From: an uncultured Anaerolineae bacterium | Lineage (GTDB): Bacteria; Chloroflexota; Anaerolineae; J036; Brachytrichaceae | Direction of reading: 5' to 3' | Length of the DNA stretch: 64,000 nucleotides | Assembly (NCBI GenBank): GCA_938034415.1 | Contig: CALHLE010000013.1 | Location: forward strand, 1-64,000 | Shown: one piece after another, positions 8,604 through 17,965 of the stretch | Layout: every line of letters starts with the position of its first letter | How positions within the stretch are numbered: the stretch's first letter is position 1 | Notes under the pieces: model-generated | Seen by the model: only the letters and a program-made list of their open reading frames with translations | Databases searched by the model: none | Told to the model about the DNA's origin: nothing | Translations under genes and position numbers: made by a program

Positions 8604-9500
8604 TCATCCCTGCTCAGCGCACGCCGGGCTTAGCCTGGCCCGCGCTACCTTCACCGCCTCTTCGCTAGCGTCAATGCCGATCCAGCGCCGGCCGAGCTTT
8701 TGTGCGGCGACCAGCGTCGTGCCGCTGCCGCAGTACGGGTCGAGCACCACATCGCCGACGTTCGACGACGCGGCCACGATGCGCTCCAACAACGCCAGGG
8801 GCTTTTGCGTTGGGTAGCCGGTGCGCTCTGCTGAGACGTTGATCACCGCCGGTATCTCCCACACATCGCGCAGCAACACATCGGCGTAGTAGCCGTGCGC
8901 GTCGCGCTGCGCGCCGAAGAAGCGTTTGCGGTAGCGCACGCGCTCGCGCTGCGGGTGAAAGGTGTAATCGTCCGACGCGGTGTAGAACAAGATGACGTCG
9001 TGTTTGCGGGCGAAGTGGCGCTTGCCGGCGCCGCCGGTGCGGTAGGCCCACACGATCTCGTTGCGGCAGCGCTCGCGACCCAGCAGCGCATCGAGCATCA
9101 AGCGCAAGTAGTGGCTCATGCGCGCGTCGCAGTGCAGATACAAGCTGCCGGTATCCTTCAAGACGCGGCGCAGCTCGCCCAGGCACGGCGCGAGCGCGGC
9201 GCAATAGGCCAGGGTGCTGCTTTCACCCAGGACGAGGCGCAGCGCCTTTAACGCGCTGCCCAGCGACGCCGGCGATTCGGCCAGCGCGCGCCGATAGACC
9301 GCATCATCCCAGCGCCAGCTATCGCGGAAGCGCGGCCCTTCGCACCGCTTGCCGGTGGCGTAGTAAGCATGGCCGGAGTTGAACGGTGGGTCGGCATAGA
9401 TCAGGTTGACCGAACAATCGGGGATATGCCGCCGGAGGACGGCGACGTTATCGCCGCAGTAGATCGTCCCCGATGGGGTCTCGAAGGCGGGAACGCACAT
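8604..9500 (-). CDS. solitary DNA methyltransferase, beta class (N6-adenine or N4-cytosine)
   Basis: A 298-residue amino-methyltransferase. The catalytic motif IV (ADPPF, 36-40) comes before the SAM-binding motif I (DPYCGSG, about 254-260), which is the beta-class order seen in CcrM-type and type III/II enzymes. Between them lie RKHDVILFY and RTGYPTQKPLALLERIV, typical of the family. No restriction endonuclease is adjacent. The gene starts 8 nt after the parB stop codon and is the last member of the leftward operon that contains parAB. A second, clearly related solitary enzyme is encoded at 56833-57660. The recognition site cannot be inferred. Confidence 0.88.
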   Translation of the reverse strand: MCVPAFETPSGTIYCGDNVAVLRRHIPDCSVNLIYADPPFNSGHAYYATGKRCEGPRFRDSWRWDDAVYRRALAESPASLGSALKALRLVLGESSTLAYCAALAPCLGELRRVLKDTGSLYLHCDARMSHYLRLMLDALLGRERCRNEIVWAYRTGGAGKRHFARKHDVILFYTASDDYTFHPQRERVRYRKRFFGAQRDAHGYYADVLLRDVWEIPAVINVSAERTGYPTQKPLALLERIVAASSNVGDVVLDPYCGSGTTLVAAQKLGRRWIGIDASEEAVKVARARLSPACAEQG

Positions 9501-9508
9501 CCCCCAAC

Positions 9509-10387
9509 TTAATTGCCGCTTCCCACGATCTTCTCGAAGATCGCCCCTAGCTCTTCGTCGGAGTAGAACTCGATGACGATGCGCCCCCCCTTGCGCCCAC
9601 GCACCAACGACACCTTCGTGCCCAGCACATCGCGCAGGCGAGATTCATATTCCTTCGCCCCTTGCCATTCCCGATCGCGCGCGGCTTTCTTCGACGTGGT
9701 CTTTGGGCTGTTCATCCGGCGGATCAACTCCTCGGTTTGCCGGACGTTCAGGCCGCGCTTCTTGATCTCTTCGAGCGCGACCAGTTGATCCACCGCCGAG
9801 CTTAGCCCCAGCAGGGCGCGCGCATGGCCTTCGGTGATGTCGCCTTGCATCAATGCGGCCTGCACCTGGCCAGGCAGCTTGAGCAGTCGCAAGGTGTTGT
9901 AAATGGCGACGCGGCTCTTGCCGACGCGCTCGGCCACCATGTCGGGCGTCAGGCCGAATTCATTGATGAGCTGCTGGAAAGCGGCTGCCTCTTCGAGCGG
10001 GCTGAGGTCGTTGCGCTGGATGTTCTCGATCAGCGCGATTTCCAGCATCTCCTGGGGCGTGGCGTCTTTGAGGATGACCGGGACGTGAGTGAGTCCGGCG
10101 AGCTGCGCCGCGCGCCAGCGCCGCTCGCCGGCGATGAGCGTGTAGGGCGCGCCGGGGCCTTGCGTGCGCGTGACGATGAGCGGCTGGATCACCCCATGCT
10201 CGCGAATGCTGGCCGCTAGCTCCTCAAGCTGTAGCGCCTCTTGTCCGCGCACCATGCGCGGCTGACGCGGGTTGGCGCGAATTTCGGTGACGGCGATTTC
10301 GATGACGCCGCCGCGACCCGCTTCGGCTTCACTCGCGCCGGGGATCAGTGCATCAAGCCCTCGTCCAAGTCCGGTTTTAGGTGCCAT
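9509..10387 (-). CDS. parB: chromosome partitioning protein ParB
   Basis: A 292-residue ParB/Spo0J CTPase that loads on parS sites and helps segregate the chromosome. The N-terminal GLGRGLDALIPG is typical of chromosomal ParB. Box II GERRWRAAQLAGLTHVPV starts at residue 87, and the helix-turn-helix region (TPDMVAERVGKSRVAIYNTLRLLKLP) follows. The C-terminal dimerisation segment includes RKGGRIVIEFYSDEEL. It starts 12 nt after parA ends. No consensus parS (TGTTTCACGTGAAACA) was seen in the window. Confidence 0.97.
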   Translation of the reverse strand: MAPKTGLGRGLDALIPGASEAEAGRGGVIEIAVTEIRANPRQPRMVRGQEALQLEELAASIREHGVIQPLIVTRTQGPGAPYTLIAGERRWRAAQLAGLTHVPVILKDATPQEMLEIALIENIQRNDLSPLEEAAAFQQLINEFGLTPDMVAERVGKSRVAIYNTLRLLKLPGQVQAALMQGDITEGHARALLGLSSAVDQLVALEEIKKRGLNVRQTEELIRRMNSPKTTSKKAARDREWQGAKEYESRLRDVLGTKVSLVRGRKGGRIVIEFYSDEELGAIFEKIVGSGN

Positions 10388-10399
10388 GAGTTAGAGAAT

Positions 10400-11263
10400 C
10401 TAGGGAGTGTCGGCCGTCTGGCGCGCGGTTGCGCCGTCCGGCAACGATTGCGGCGCCGGCGCATCGGCTGCGTTGGGCGGCGCCGCATACGCCGTCGCGG
10501 CTTCGTCCTGCGCCATTAACTCTTCGGCCAGGCTCTTGTAGGCCTGACCGCCCGGCGACGACGGCGCATAAGTCATGATCGGCTGGCCGTGGCTGGGCGC
10601 TTCGCTCAGGCGCACGTTGCGCGGGATGCGTGCGCGAAACACCTTGTCGCCGAAGAATTTCTCCACCTCATCCACTACCTGCTGCGAAAGCGCCGTGCGC
10701 GCGTCATACATCGTCATGATCAGCCCGCGAATTTCGAGTTGCGGGTTCAGCCGCTGACGCACCAGTTGCACGGTGCGCATCAGTTGCGATAGCCCCTCCA
10801 GGGCGAGGTATTCACACTGCACCGGGATCAGCACGCCGCTTGCGGCGGTGAGCGCATTCACGGTGAGCAGGCCGAGCGAGGGCGGGCAGTCAATCAACAC
10901 GTAGTCGTACCTGCCGGCTTCGGCGGCGAGCGCCTGCCGCAGCCGATATTCGCGCGCCAGTTCACCCACCAGCTCGATCTCCGCCGCCGCCAGCGCCGGC
11001 GAGGCCGGGATGACCGACAGATTCAGCCGCGCATTCTTCAGCGTGGCCTTCGCCGGCGTGACGTTGCCCAGCAACACCTCGTAAGAAGAGGCGGCCACCT
11101 TGTTCTTGTCCAGGCCCAGGCTGCTGCCGGCGTTACATTGTGGGTCCATATCCACCAGCAAGACGCGCCGGCCGGCTAGCGCGAGATAGGCGCTGAGGTT
11201 AACTGCCGTCGTGGTCTTGCCCACGCCGCCTTTCTGGTTGGCGATCGCATAAATGCGAGTCAT
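10400..11263 (-). CDS. parA: chromosome partitioning ATPase ParA (Soj)
   Basis: A 287-residue ParA/MinD-type ATPase that works with ParB. The deviant Walker A KGGVGKTTT begins at residue 11. LLVDMDPQCNAGSSLG and VLIDCPPSLGLLTVNAL are the other nucleotide-site motifs. The short N-terminus without a DNA-binding domain is typical of chromosomal Soj proteins. A C-terminal tail rich in Ala, Pro and Asp (about 255-287) is not part of the fold. It lies between pfkB-like and parB genes with gaps of 15 and 12 nt. Confidence 0.97.
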   Translation of the reverse strand: MTRIYAIANQKGGVGKTTTAVNLSAYLALAGRRVLLVDMDPQCNAGSSLGLDKNKVAASSYEVLLGNVTPAKATLKNARLNLSVIPASPALAAAEIELVGELAREYRLRQALAAEAGRYDYVLIDCPPSLGLLTVNALTAASGVLIPVQCEYLALEGLSQLMRTVQLVRQRLNPQLEIRGLIMTMYDARTALSQQVVDEVEKFFGDKVFRARIPRNVRLSEAPSHGQPIMTYAPSSPGGQAYKSLAEELMAQDEAATAYAAPPNAADAPAPQSLPDGATARQTADTP

Positions 11264-11278
11264 GATGAAACGCGGATG

Positions 11279-12124
11279 TTACGCCTTACGCAAGGCGATT
11301 GTACTGCAGCGTTCGAGGTCCTCCTGGGTGGGCAAGCCGGCCAGCCGTTTGCGCGTGACGGATTGAGCGGCAACGCAGTTGGCAAACGCAGCCGCTTCGA
11401 GCGGGTCTTGCCCGCGCTGCAGCGAGATGAACAGCGTCGCTGCGAAGATATCCCCCGCACCGGTGGGGTCCACTTCCTCAACTTGGGGAGCCGGGATGTG
11501 ATGCGGCCGGCCTTCGAGGAACACCACGCACCCCTCTGCGCTTAGGGTGACGACGAAAATCCGGGCTTGGGCGGCCCAGGTGAGCGCCAGCCGCCAATCC
11601 CCGGCCACGTCGTCAATGCTGATCACCGCGGCGTCGGCGCGCGCCAGGACTTGCGGCGCAGCCTCCCAGGGTTTTGCGTAGACGCGGCCGGTCTCGTCCC
11701 AGCGGCGCAGCCAGCCCTGCGGCGTCACGCCGACGAAAGCATCGGCGGGCGCCTCCGTTGCCAATGCCGGACTGACTTCGTCGCACACCGGCGCAAGATG
11801 CATGATCTTTGCGTGCCGCAGCGCGTCGGTCAGGTGAGCCGGCTCCAGCCGCACCGGGCTAGGACGCACATATTGGATTCGCCCGCGCGGGGTGTAGATG
11901 TTCTCGAACTGCGTCGTGGTCGGCGACGGGATGCGATGCACGTGGATGCCCGGCAGGCGCTTTTCGGCGTCGTAGTGCTCCGCCGCTGCGGTCAGCACGC
12001 TCACGCGCTCCACAATGCGCCGGGCAGCCAGTGACGCGAACCAAGCCGTGCCGCCGGGGGTGATGCTGCCATCGCGCCAGACATCTTCGGTGACGTGTCC
12101 GATGGCGAGATAGTCGGGCGGCAT
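11279..12124 (-). CDS. PfkB family carbohydrate/nucleoside kinase
   Basis: A 281-residue ribokinase-like protein. The N-terminus MPPDYLAIGHVTEDVW and GGTAWFASLAARRI match the substrate-binding lobe, and EEVDPTGAGDIFAATLF carries the PfkB signature with the catalytic Asp. The substrate is unknown; the sequence is closest in feel to the divergent Chloroflexota/actinobacterial PfkB proteins. The frame extends to a TTG at 12151, but the ATG at 12124 begins just before the conserved region. Its place between jag and parA is unusual: gidA/gidB or trmE often sit here in other bacteria. Confidence 0.87.
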   Translation of the reverse strand: MPPDYLAIGHVTEDVWRDGSITPGGTAWFASLAARRIVERVSVLTAAAEHYDAEKRLPGIHVHRIPSPTTTQFENIYTPRGRIQYVRPSPVRLEPAHLTDALRHAKIMHLAPVCDEVSPALATEAPADAFVGVTPQGWLRRWDETGRVYAKPWEAAPQVLARADAAVISIDDVAGDWRLALTWAAQARIFVVTLSAEGCVVFLEGRPHHIPAPQVEEVDPTGAGDIFAATLFISLQRGQDPLEAAAFANCVAAQSVTRKRLAGLPTQEDLERCSTIALRKA

Positions 12125-12169
12125 GAGGCAACCCGCGAATGTATGGCGCAATGCTCGGCGCGTCGCGCC

Positions 12170-12994
12170 TTACCGCTTCGGTTTGATCTGCACCTTGCGC
12201 GAAGATCCTTCGCCAAAGCTCTCGGTAAATACGCCGGGGCGGTCGCGCAGCGCCATGTGCACGATGCGCCGCTCGTTGGCCGGCATCGGCTCGAGCGTGA
12301 TGGGCTTGCCGTGAGCCACGACCTTATCGGCCAAGCGCCTGGCCATGTTGATCAAATGCTGTTCACGTCGCCGGCGGTATCCGTTGACGTCCACATTCAC
12401 GCGCAGACTGCTTCGGGTGCGGTGCGACCACATCGTCTGCACGACGGTCTGCAAGGCGTTCAAGCCTTCGCGCTGGTGGCTGAGCATCATCTCTTCGTCG
12501 TGGGCGTTGCCTAGCGTGACATCCACCCAGATGAAAGGTTCTTCATCGCCATTGGCCGGGACGACGCTGTGCGCTTTCACCTCATAGCGCTTCATCCCCA
12601 TGAGCCGCAGGATGTCGCGCACCAGCGTGAGCGCAAGTTCCTCGCCCTCGATTTTTGGCGCAGCGGCTTCCTCAGGCGCTTCGGGCGGAGCCGGCGCGAT
12701 GGGCGACGGCTCAACCGCCTGTGGCGCAGCGGAAGGCGGCTCGGCCGCCGAGGGGGAAGGGGACGACGCTTCAGCAACAGACGGAGCCGCGGCTGCCGAA
12801 GCAGCCTCCTGCATTTCAAGTTCAGCAAACGGCGTCAAACGCACGCGGGCCGGCTTTGCGCCGATCCCCAACACGCCACGGTTGCCTTCGTCGAGCACTT
12901 CAATCTTGACTTCAGCGCGGATGAGGTTGAGCTGCTGCAAACCTTGTGCGATTGCGCTCTCGACGTCGGGGGCTGAAACCTCAATTGCAGGCAT
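12170..12994 (-). CDS. jag: Jag/KhpB RNA-binding protein
   Basis: A 274-residue protein with the three-part Jag layout. An N-terminal Jag_N domain (1-55, IEVSAPDVESAIAQGLQQLNL) is followed by a long Ala/Pro/Glu/Ser-rich linker (about 60-115), a KH-like domain, and a C-terminal R3H domain (PMPANERRIVHMALRDRPGV to SFGEGSSRKVQIKP). Jag/KhpB binds RNA and affects cell division and envelope growth in Firmicutes. The gene follows yidC as in many genomes. The ATG at 12994 is preferred over a TTG at 13018. Confidence 0.93.
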   Translation of the reverse strand: MPAIEVSAPDVESAIAQGLQQLNLIRAEVKIEVLDEGNRGVLGIGAKPARVRLTPFAELEMQEAASAAAAPSVAEASSPSPSAAEPPSAAPQAVEPSPIAPAPPEAPEEAAAPKIEGEELALTLVRDILRLMGMKRYEVKAHSVVPANGDEEPFIWVDVTLGNAHDEEMMLSHQREGLNALQTVVQTMWSHRTRSSLRVNVDVNGYRRRREQHLINMARRLADKVVAHGKPITLEPMPANERRIVHMALRDRPGVFTESFGEGSSRKVQIKPKR

Positions 12995-13020
12995 CTTTCG
13001 ACTGGTTCGATGGAGCAAGA

Positions 13021-13926
13021 TCAGGGTTGCCGCGGAGTAGTCGTCACTCTGCCGCCTTTGGCGCTGTTCTTCGCGGCCGATGCGGAGCGATTCACTCGGC
13101 CGGTGGATTTGGCCTTCACCTTGGACTTGGGGGGCTCGAAGAGCGGCTTCTCGGCGGCTTCCGCTTTAGCGGGCGAAGCTGCGCCGGCGGCGACGCCAAC
13201 GGCCGGCGCGGCGTGCAGCGCGCGGGCGCGGTCGAGGGTCGGTTTGGTGACGTAGTATTGCACGATGCCGATCAGGTTCGAGACAATCCAATATACGCCC
13301 AGCCCAACCGGCGTGCTGAGCATGAAGAAGCCGAACATCAGCGGCATCATCAACTGCATCATCTGGTTGGTCTGCCGCATCGTCGGGTCGGTCGTCGGCG
13401 GCGTCATTACCTTGTTGGCGAAGTAGGTGCTCACCACGACGAGGATCGGGATGATGAAGAGCGGATCAGGCTGGCCGAGATCCCACAGCAGAAAGCGGGA
13501 GTCTATCGGCACCAACGTAGAGAGGCCGGGCAAGAAGCCGTAGAGGTGCTTGCCCAGTTCCAAAGTGCTGAGCGGGGTCACCGTCAGCGTGCGGATGATG
13601 GCTTGGTAAAGCGCAATCAGGATGGGGAACTGAATAAGCAGCGGCAGGCATCCGCTCAGCGGGTTGAAGCCCAACTTGCGCATCTCGGCCTGCAGCCGCT
13701 GCGGGTCGCTTTTGTACTTCTCCTGTAACGCCTTGATCTGCGGCTGCAGCGCTTGCATCTTAAAGGCTGAGATCTGCTGCTTGAGGGTGAGCGGCAGCGT
13801 GACCAGGCGGATGATCAACGTCAATGCGACGATGGCCAGCACGTATTGGTTGAAGAGCAACCCATACAGCAGCAGGAGCGCGTTCGTCATCGGGTTGACG
13901 AACAGGAAGTCAAAGAGATCACCCAT
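13021..13926 (-). CDS. yidC: membrane protein insertase YidC/Oxa1
   Basis: A 301-residue Oxa1-type insertase without the large periplasmic domain of proteobacterial YidC. The first membrane segment is near residues 15-45 ([25 protein letters not shown]), followed by the positively charged coiled region [24 protein letters not shown]. Further membrane segments include [36 protein letters not shown] and [21 protein letters not shown]. The C-terminal tail is Ala/Lys-rich and basic, as in ribosome-binding YidC tails. It lies between nuoI and jag in one leftward run; rnpA and rpmH are absent. Confidence 0.95.
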   Translation of the reverse strand: MGDLFDFLFVNPMTNALLLLYGLLFNQYVLAIVALTLIIRLVTLPLTLKQQISAFKMQALQPQIKALQEKYKSDPQRLQAEMRKLGFNPLSGCLPLLIQFPILIALYQAIIRTLTVTPLSTLELGKHLYGFLPGLSTLVPIDSRFLLWDLGQPDPLFIIPILVVVSTYFANKVMTPPTTDPTMRQTNQMMQLMMPLMFGFFMLSTPVGLGVYWIVSNLIGIVQYYVTKPTLDRARALHAAPAVGVAAGAASPAKAEAAEKPLFEPPKSKVKAKSTGRVNRSASAAKNSAKGGRVTTTPRQP

Positions 13927-13965
13927 GTGGATTCCAGGGCCTGAACTTTACCAGACCTGCGCGCC

Positions 13966-14721
13966 TTACTCGCTGCTGCTTTTGCCGGTGTCAGCTTGCG
14001 CCGGCTTGTCCGGCTCAGGAGCGGATGATCGGGCTGCGCCGGGCGCGGGGGCCGGCTTGGCCGCCGGCGCGGCACCGCCGGCGGGTTTGGCAGCGTCGGC
14101 TTTGGCCTTAGCTTCGGCAGCTGCTTTCTTCTTCGCCTCTTCGGCAGCGCGATCCTCTAGCTCTCGACGCCAATCGGTCGGGTGGATGGAAGCGTGATAG
14201 GTGTCCGGTTTGGTCAAGCGCGACTTGTCATGCACCAAACGCGCGTGCGGCTCCTGATCGGGATAGTAGCTCAGCTCGTAGTCATGGTCCATCTTGATCG
14301 CGTCGAACGGGCAGAACTCCGCGCAATAGCCGCAGTTCATGCAGATGGTGGTGTCAATGTAGAACTCTTTGGGCTGCGGCACGGGGCGCTTGGTGACCGG
14401 GTCTTCCGTCCGCACAATCCAGATGCATTGCGGCGGGCACACCTTGGCGCAGATGCCGCACGAGGTGCACTTATCGTCCTGCTTCTCGGTGTCGTAGACC
14501 AGAAAGGGCACATATCGGAAGTTCTCCGGCAGCGGCAGGCGCTCGCGCGGATATTCGACCGTGACCAGCCCTTTGTTCTTGGGGCTTTGCCGGCGCAGCG
14601 GACGCGGCTGTCGCGCGCCGCTCTTGTTCAAGACGTACTTCAGGTCTTCGGCGTAGGTATCAATGAAATGCCTGAGGGTCACGCCGAGACCCTTCAGGAT
14701 GCCAGTTCCCATCAAACCCAT
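13966..14721 (-). CDS. nuoI: NADH-quinone oxidoreductase subunit I
   Basis: A 251-residue ferredoxin-like subunit of respiratory complex I, carrying clusters N6a and N6b. The two 4Fe-4S motifs are Cys85, 88, 91, 95 (CTSCGICAKVCPP) and Cys127, 130, 133, 137 (CMNCGYCAEFCPF). The C-terminal 65 or so residues form an Ala/Lys/Pro-rich low-complexity tail that is not part of the core. A GAGGTGA ribosome site lies just upstream of the ATG. A large hairpin separates it from nuoCD. Confidence 0.96.
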   Translation of the reverse strand: MGLMGTGILKGLGVTLRHFIDTYAEDLKYVLNKSGARQPRPLRRQSPKNKGLVTVEYPRERLPLPENFRYVPFLVYDTEKQDDKCTSCGICAKVCPPQCIWIVRTEDPVTKRPVPQPKEFYIDTTICMNCGYCAEFCPFDAIKMDHDYELSYYPDQEPHARLVHDKSRLTKPDTYHASIHPTDWRRELEDRAAEEAKKKAAAEAKAKADAAKPAGGAAPAAKPAPAPGAARSSAPEPDKPAQADTGKSSSE

Positions 14722-14732
14722 TGCTCACCTCG

Positions 14733-14786
14733 GTTTCGAGTTTAGGTTCTTGGCTGCAAGGGCGGCCAAGAGCCTAAACTCGGAAC
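14733..14786. repeat. 25-bp inverted repeat between nuoCD and nuoI
   Basis: Arms 14733-14757 and 14762-14786 match over 25 bp with three T/C differences and a 4-nt loop (AAGG). It fills almost the whole 72-bp gap between the nuoCD stop and the nuoI ribosome site. The three differences would be G-U pairs in plus-strand RNA but A-C mismatches in the nuo mRNA, so the fold is stronger in RNA antisense to nuo, or acts as DNA. There is no T-tract. No second copy was noticed. Confidence 0.8.
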
Positions 14787-14793
14787 GCAGCAT

Positions 14794-16800
14794 TCACCGA
14801 TCGACTTCTCCCAAAACGATATCCAACGAGCCGAGGATGACGACAGCATCGGCGACCTTGTGGCCAACGACCATCTCCTTCAACGAGTTCAGGTTGATGA
14901 ACGAGCTTGAGCGCACGTGGTAGCGATAGGGGTTCTGCCCCCCGTCGCTCACCAGGTAGAAGCCCAGCTCTCCCTTCGGCGTCTCCACGCGGCCGTAAGC
15001 CTCGCCGGCCGGCACGCGGTGGTTGTAGGCTTTCTTGCCGGCCTGAATGTCGCCGGGCTTGGTCTGGTCGAGTTGGTTGAGCGCTTGCTGCACGATGCGC
15101 AGCGACTGGCGCATCTCAGCCACGCGCACGCGATAGCGGTCATACACATCCGCGCCGTAGAAGACCGGAATCTCGAAGTCGAAGCGGTCGTAGATGCTGT
15201 AGGGGTCCACACGGCGGATGTCGTAGGGCACGCCGGCGGCGCGCAGGCACGGCCCGGTCAAGCTGTAGTTGATGCTCCGCTCGGCCGGCAGATAGCCCAC
15301 GCCGATCGTGCGCGCCTTGATGATCTCGTTGTCGGTGAGCAACTGCTCCAGCTCGTCTATCTTGCGCGGGATGCGGTCAAAGGCCAATTCGCGGGCATGC
15401 GCGATTTGTTCCTCGGTGAAATCGCGGCTGACGCCGCCGAAGCGCATGTAGTTGCACATCAGCCGGCTGCCGCTCACCGACTCGAACAGGTCGAGGATCA
15501 AGTCGCGCTCGGTGATGAAGTAGAGCGCCGGCGTGTAGAACGCGCCCAGGTCGTTGAGCAAGAAACCGATTGCCCAGAAGTGCGACTGGATGCGCGTCAA
15601 CTCGGCCATGATCACGCGCAGGTATTCGGCGCGCTCGGTCGGCTTGATGCCCATCATCTTCTCGACCGTGATCACATAGCCCAGCTCGTTGGCGATGCCG
15701 CAGATGTAGTCCAGCCGGTCGGTATAGGGGATGTTATGCAGCCAGGTGTTGCGCTCGCCGATCTTCTCGTGATTGCGATGCAGATAGCCGAGCGCGAGCT
15801 TCAGATCGGTGACCGTCTCGCCGTCGAGCTTGACCACCATGCGCAACACGCCGTGCGTGGAGGGGTGCTGCGGCCCCATGTTGACGATGATCTGGTCGGT
15901 CTGCAGCTCTTCTTCGTCGGCCAGGTTGTTGTGGTTGCGGTCATACACCGGCACCGCTGCACCAACGCCTTTTGGCTGCGGCGCCTGCTGCGCATGGCCG
16001 TTCGGCTCAACCTGAGCGTGGGGCACACCGCTCAACATCGAGTCGTATAGTCCAGCGTCGGGATTGGCGTTGAAGTTCAAAGGGTCGAAGCCGGGTGGAT
16101 AGTTGACGTTGTCGGCCCAAGGCACGCGCTCTTCGGCCAGCTGGTGGTGGCCGCCCGGCCAGCGCGAATCGAATGGCTTGGTGTCCCCTTCGTAATACGG
16201 CTCGTGCCAGTCCTTGCGCAGCGGCCATCCGTAGAAGCCCTCCCAGGTCAGGATGCGGCGCAGGTCGGGATGGCCTTCGAAGCGCACGCCATACATGTCG
16301 TAGATTTCGCGCTCCTGGAATTCCGCGCCGGCGTAGATCGGCGTAAGCGAGGGCACGGCGACTTCCGTAGGCGCGACCGGGTCGCTCCCGCGCGGCACGC
16401 GCACTTTGATAGTGATCGGCTGGCCGCCCTTCGACCGCTGGGGGTGATAGACCACCTGAATGTAGCCCTCTTTAATGTAGTCCACGGCGGTCACGTTGGC
16501 GAGCATGTCGAACCCCAACTGATCGCGCACGTAGGTCATCACTTCGCGCAGCTTGTTTAGGTCGTTCACCAGCACGCCCACATAGGGCGCGGGCGTGATG
16601 ACGTTTTCGCCGAAGTGTTGCTGGAGTTGAACCAATTCCGGCGTCAGCGTGGCGAGCGGCGGGCCTTTGGGCGCGGCATGGCCGGCGGGCTTTGCGGCTG
16701 CCGGCTTAGTCGCCGCGGGAGACGCGGGCTTAGCCGCGGGCGCAGCCTTCGGCGCGGCAGCAGGTTCAGCCGGAGTGGGATGGGTCGTCTCTTCAGCCAT
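14794..16800 (-). CDS. nuoCD: fused NADH-quinone oxidoreductase subunits C/D
   Basis: A 668-residue fusion of NuoC (about 60-220) and NuoD (about 290-668) of complex I. The NuoC part has [14 protein letters not shown], the [19 protein letters not shown] signature and [19 protein letters not shown]. The NuoD part has [29 protein letters not shown] and DQTKPGDIQ and ends in [13 protein letters not shown]. The first 50 residues are an Ala/Pro/Lys-rich extension. The linker (about 225-285) is Asn/Gln-rich. The ATG at 16800 is set by an AAGGAG ribosome site. It starts 11 nt after nuoB ends. Confidence 0.96.
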   Translation of the reverse strand: MAEETTHPTPAEPAAAPKAAPAAKPASPAATKPAAAKPAGHAAPKGPPLATLTPELVQLQQHFGENVITPAPYVGVLVNDLNKLREVMTYVRDQLGFDMLANVTAVDYIKEGYIQVVYHPQRSKGGQPITIKVRVPRGSDPVAPTEVAVPSLTPIYAGAEFQEREIYDMYGVRFEGHPDLRRILTWEGFYGWPLRKDWHEPYYEGDTKPFDSRWPGGHHQLAEERVPWADNVNYPPGFDPLNFNANPDAGLYDSMLSGVPHAQVEPNGHAQQAPQPKGVGAAVPVYDRNHNNLADEEELQTDQIIVNMGPQHPSTHGVLRMVVKLDGETVTDLKLALGYLHRNHEKIGERNTWLHNIPYTDRLDYICGIANELGYVITVEKMMGIKPTERAEYLRVIMAELTRIQSHFWAIGFLLNDLGAFYTPALYFITERDLILDLFESVSGSRLMCNYMRFGGVSRDFTEEQIAHARELAFDRIPRKIDELEQLLTDNEIIKARTIGVGYLPAERSINYSLTGPCLRAAGVPYDIRRVDPYSIYDRFDFEIPVFYGADVYDRYRVRVAEMRQSLRIVQQALNQLDQTKPGDIQAGKKAYNHRVPAGEAYGRVETPKGELGFYLVSDGGQNPYRYHVRSSSFINLNSLKEMVVGHKVADAVVILGSLDIVLGEVDR

Positions 16801-16811
16801 GGTTCTCCTTA

Positions 16812-17474
16812 TCAAGCGGCCGGCTGTTCCGGCGCGGGCGCGGCTTGCGCGGCTTTCTCTTTAATCTCTTGCGCGCGGCGCAGATCCACCAAATCAGGGC
16901 CGAGCGCCGGGACGGGCACGACGTCGTCTTCGCCCTTGCGGTACCAGGGCACGTTGCGCAACGACTGCTTCTCGATCTTCTCCTGCAGCTTGATGAAGCT
17001 GTGCAGCAGGGCTTCGGGGCGCGGCGGGCAGCCGGTAATATAGACGTCCACCGGGATGAACTTATCCACGCCGCTGACGACGTTGTAGCCTTCTTTGAAG
17101 GGGCCGCCGGCCGTGGCGCACGCGCCCATCGCGATCACGTAGCGCGGCTCCGGCATCTGGTTATACAGGCGCACGATCTGCGGGATCATCTTTTTGGTCA
17201 CCGTGCCGGAGACGATCATCAAGTCGGCTTGGCGCGGGCTGGCGCGCATCAGCTCCCAGCCAAAGCGCGCGAGGTCGTGCCGGCTGGCAGCCGTGGCGAT
17301 CATCTCGATGGCGCAGCAGGCCAGGCCGAACAACATCGGCCACATGCTGCGCTTGCGCCCCCAATTGTACAGCTTGTCCAGCGAGGTGATGAAGACGTTA
17401 TTCTTCAGCTCGTCTGGCACCCGCGGGTCGTTCTGAAACTCTTCGGACACGTTCGCATTTGTCGGTTCAGCCAT
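16812..17474 (-). CDS. nuoB: NADH-quinone oxidoreductase subunit B
   Basis: A 220-residue complex I subunit that binds the terminal cluster N2. The unusual tandem Cys53-Cys54 ([11 protein letters not shown]), Cys119 (MGACATAGG) and Cys149 ([11 protein letters not shown]) are the ligands. The open frame runs upstream to 17648, but the family starts in this area; the ATG at 17474 follows a GGAG site, with another in-frame ATG at 17489. The last 20 residues are an Ala/Gln/Pro tail. Only nuoB, nuoCD and nuoI are here, so the other subunits must be elsewhere. Confidence 0.95.
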   Translation of the reverse strand: MAEPTNANVSEEFQNDPRVPDELKNNVFITSLDKLYNWGRKRSMWPMLFGLACCAIEMIATAASRHDLARFGWELMRASPRQADLMIVSGTVTKKMIPQIVRLYNQMPEPRYVIAMGACATAGGPFKEGYNVVSGVDKFIPVDVYITGCPPRPEALLHSFIKLQEKIEKQSLRNVPWYRKGEDDVVPVPALGPDLVDLRRAQEIKEKAAQAAPAPEQPAA

Positions 17475-17551
17475 CTCCACACTCTCCATCGCGTCGGCGC
17501 GCCGCAGCTCAGTCGCACGACAATGCGGCAACCTGGCGAACGCGCAACCGG

Positions 17552-17758
17552 CTATAGCAGCTCCGCCCATTCCATTTGGATGCGCTCCAGCCATTCGACC
17601 GGCCATGCCTCGCAGTCGTCGCTGAACCCGTCGAGCCGAATGACCCATTCATGCAATACTCGCAAGTCGAGCGTCGCCGGGTCGGCCACATTCGGGTGCG
17701 CAGAGCGCAGCAGCAGCGCGATCGGGTAGGCGTCATCCCAGTAGAGCGGATCGGCCAT
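17552..17758 (-). CDS. iscX: Fe-S cluster assembly protein IscX-like
   Basis: A 68-residue acidic protein. [39 protein letters not shown] and ILE-like [13 protein letters not shown] follow the IscX/YfhJ pattern, which ends in a W near the C-terminus. IscX binds the cysteine desulfurase IscS and iron and tunes cluster assembly. It lies 77 nt upstream of nuoB in the same direction and back to back with an IscA-type gene, so this is an Fe-S neighbourhood. No iscS or iscU is in the window. Confidence 0.8.
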   Translation of the reverse strand: MADPLYWDDAYPIALLLRSAHPNVADPATLDLRVLHEWVIRLDGFSDDCEAWPVEWLERIQMEWAELL

Positions 17759-17965
17759 CTCGTGAAACTCGGCGCGATTATACCCATCCGGCTTATTTTC
17801 TGATGAGTCTATGGGACGAGGGCGCGCTCGGGCGTCACCTTGCCCATGCTACAATCTCGCCCGCAAGACACACGAGAATCCGACGGTGGATGCCGGCTGA
17901 AGCTGAAAAGCGGACGCGCGTCCGATTCTGTCGGCGTCTTGAACGAGAAGGAGGGTAAGCAAAAG

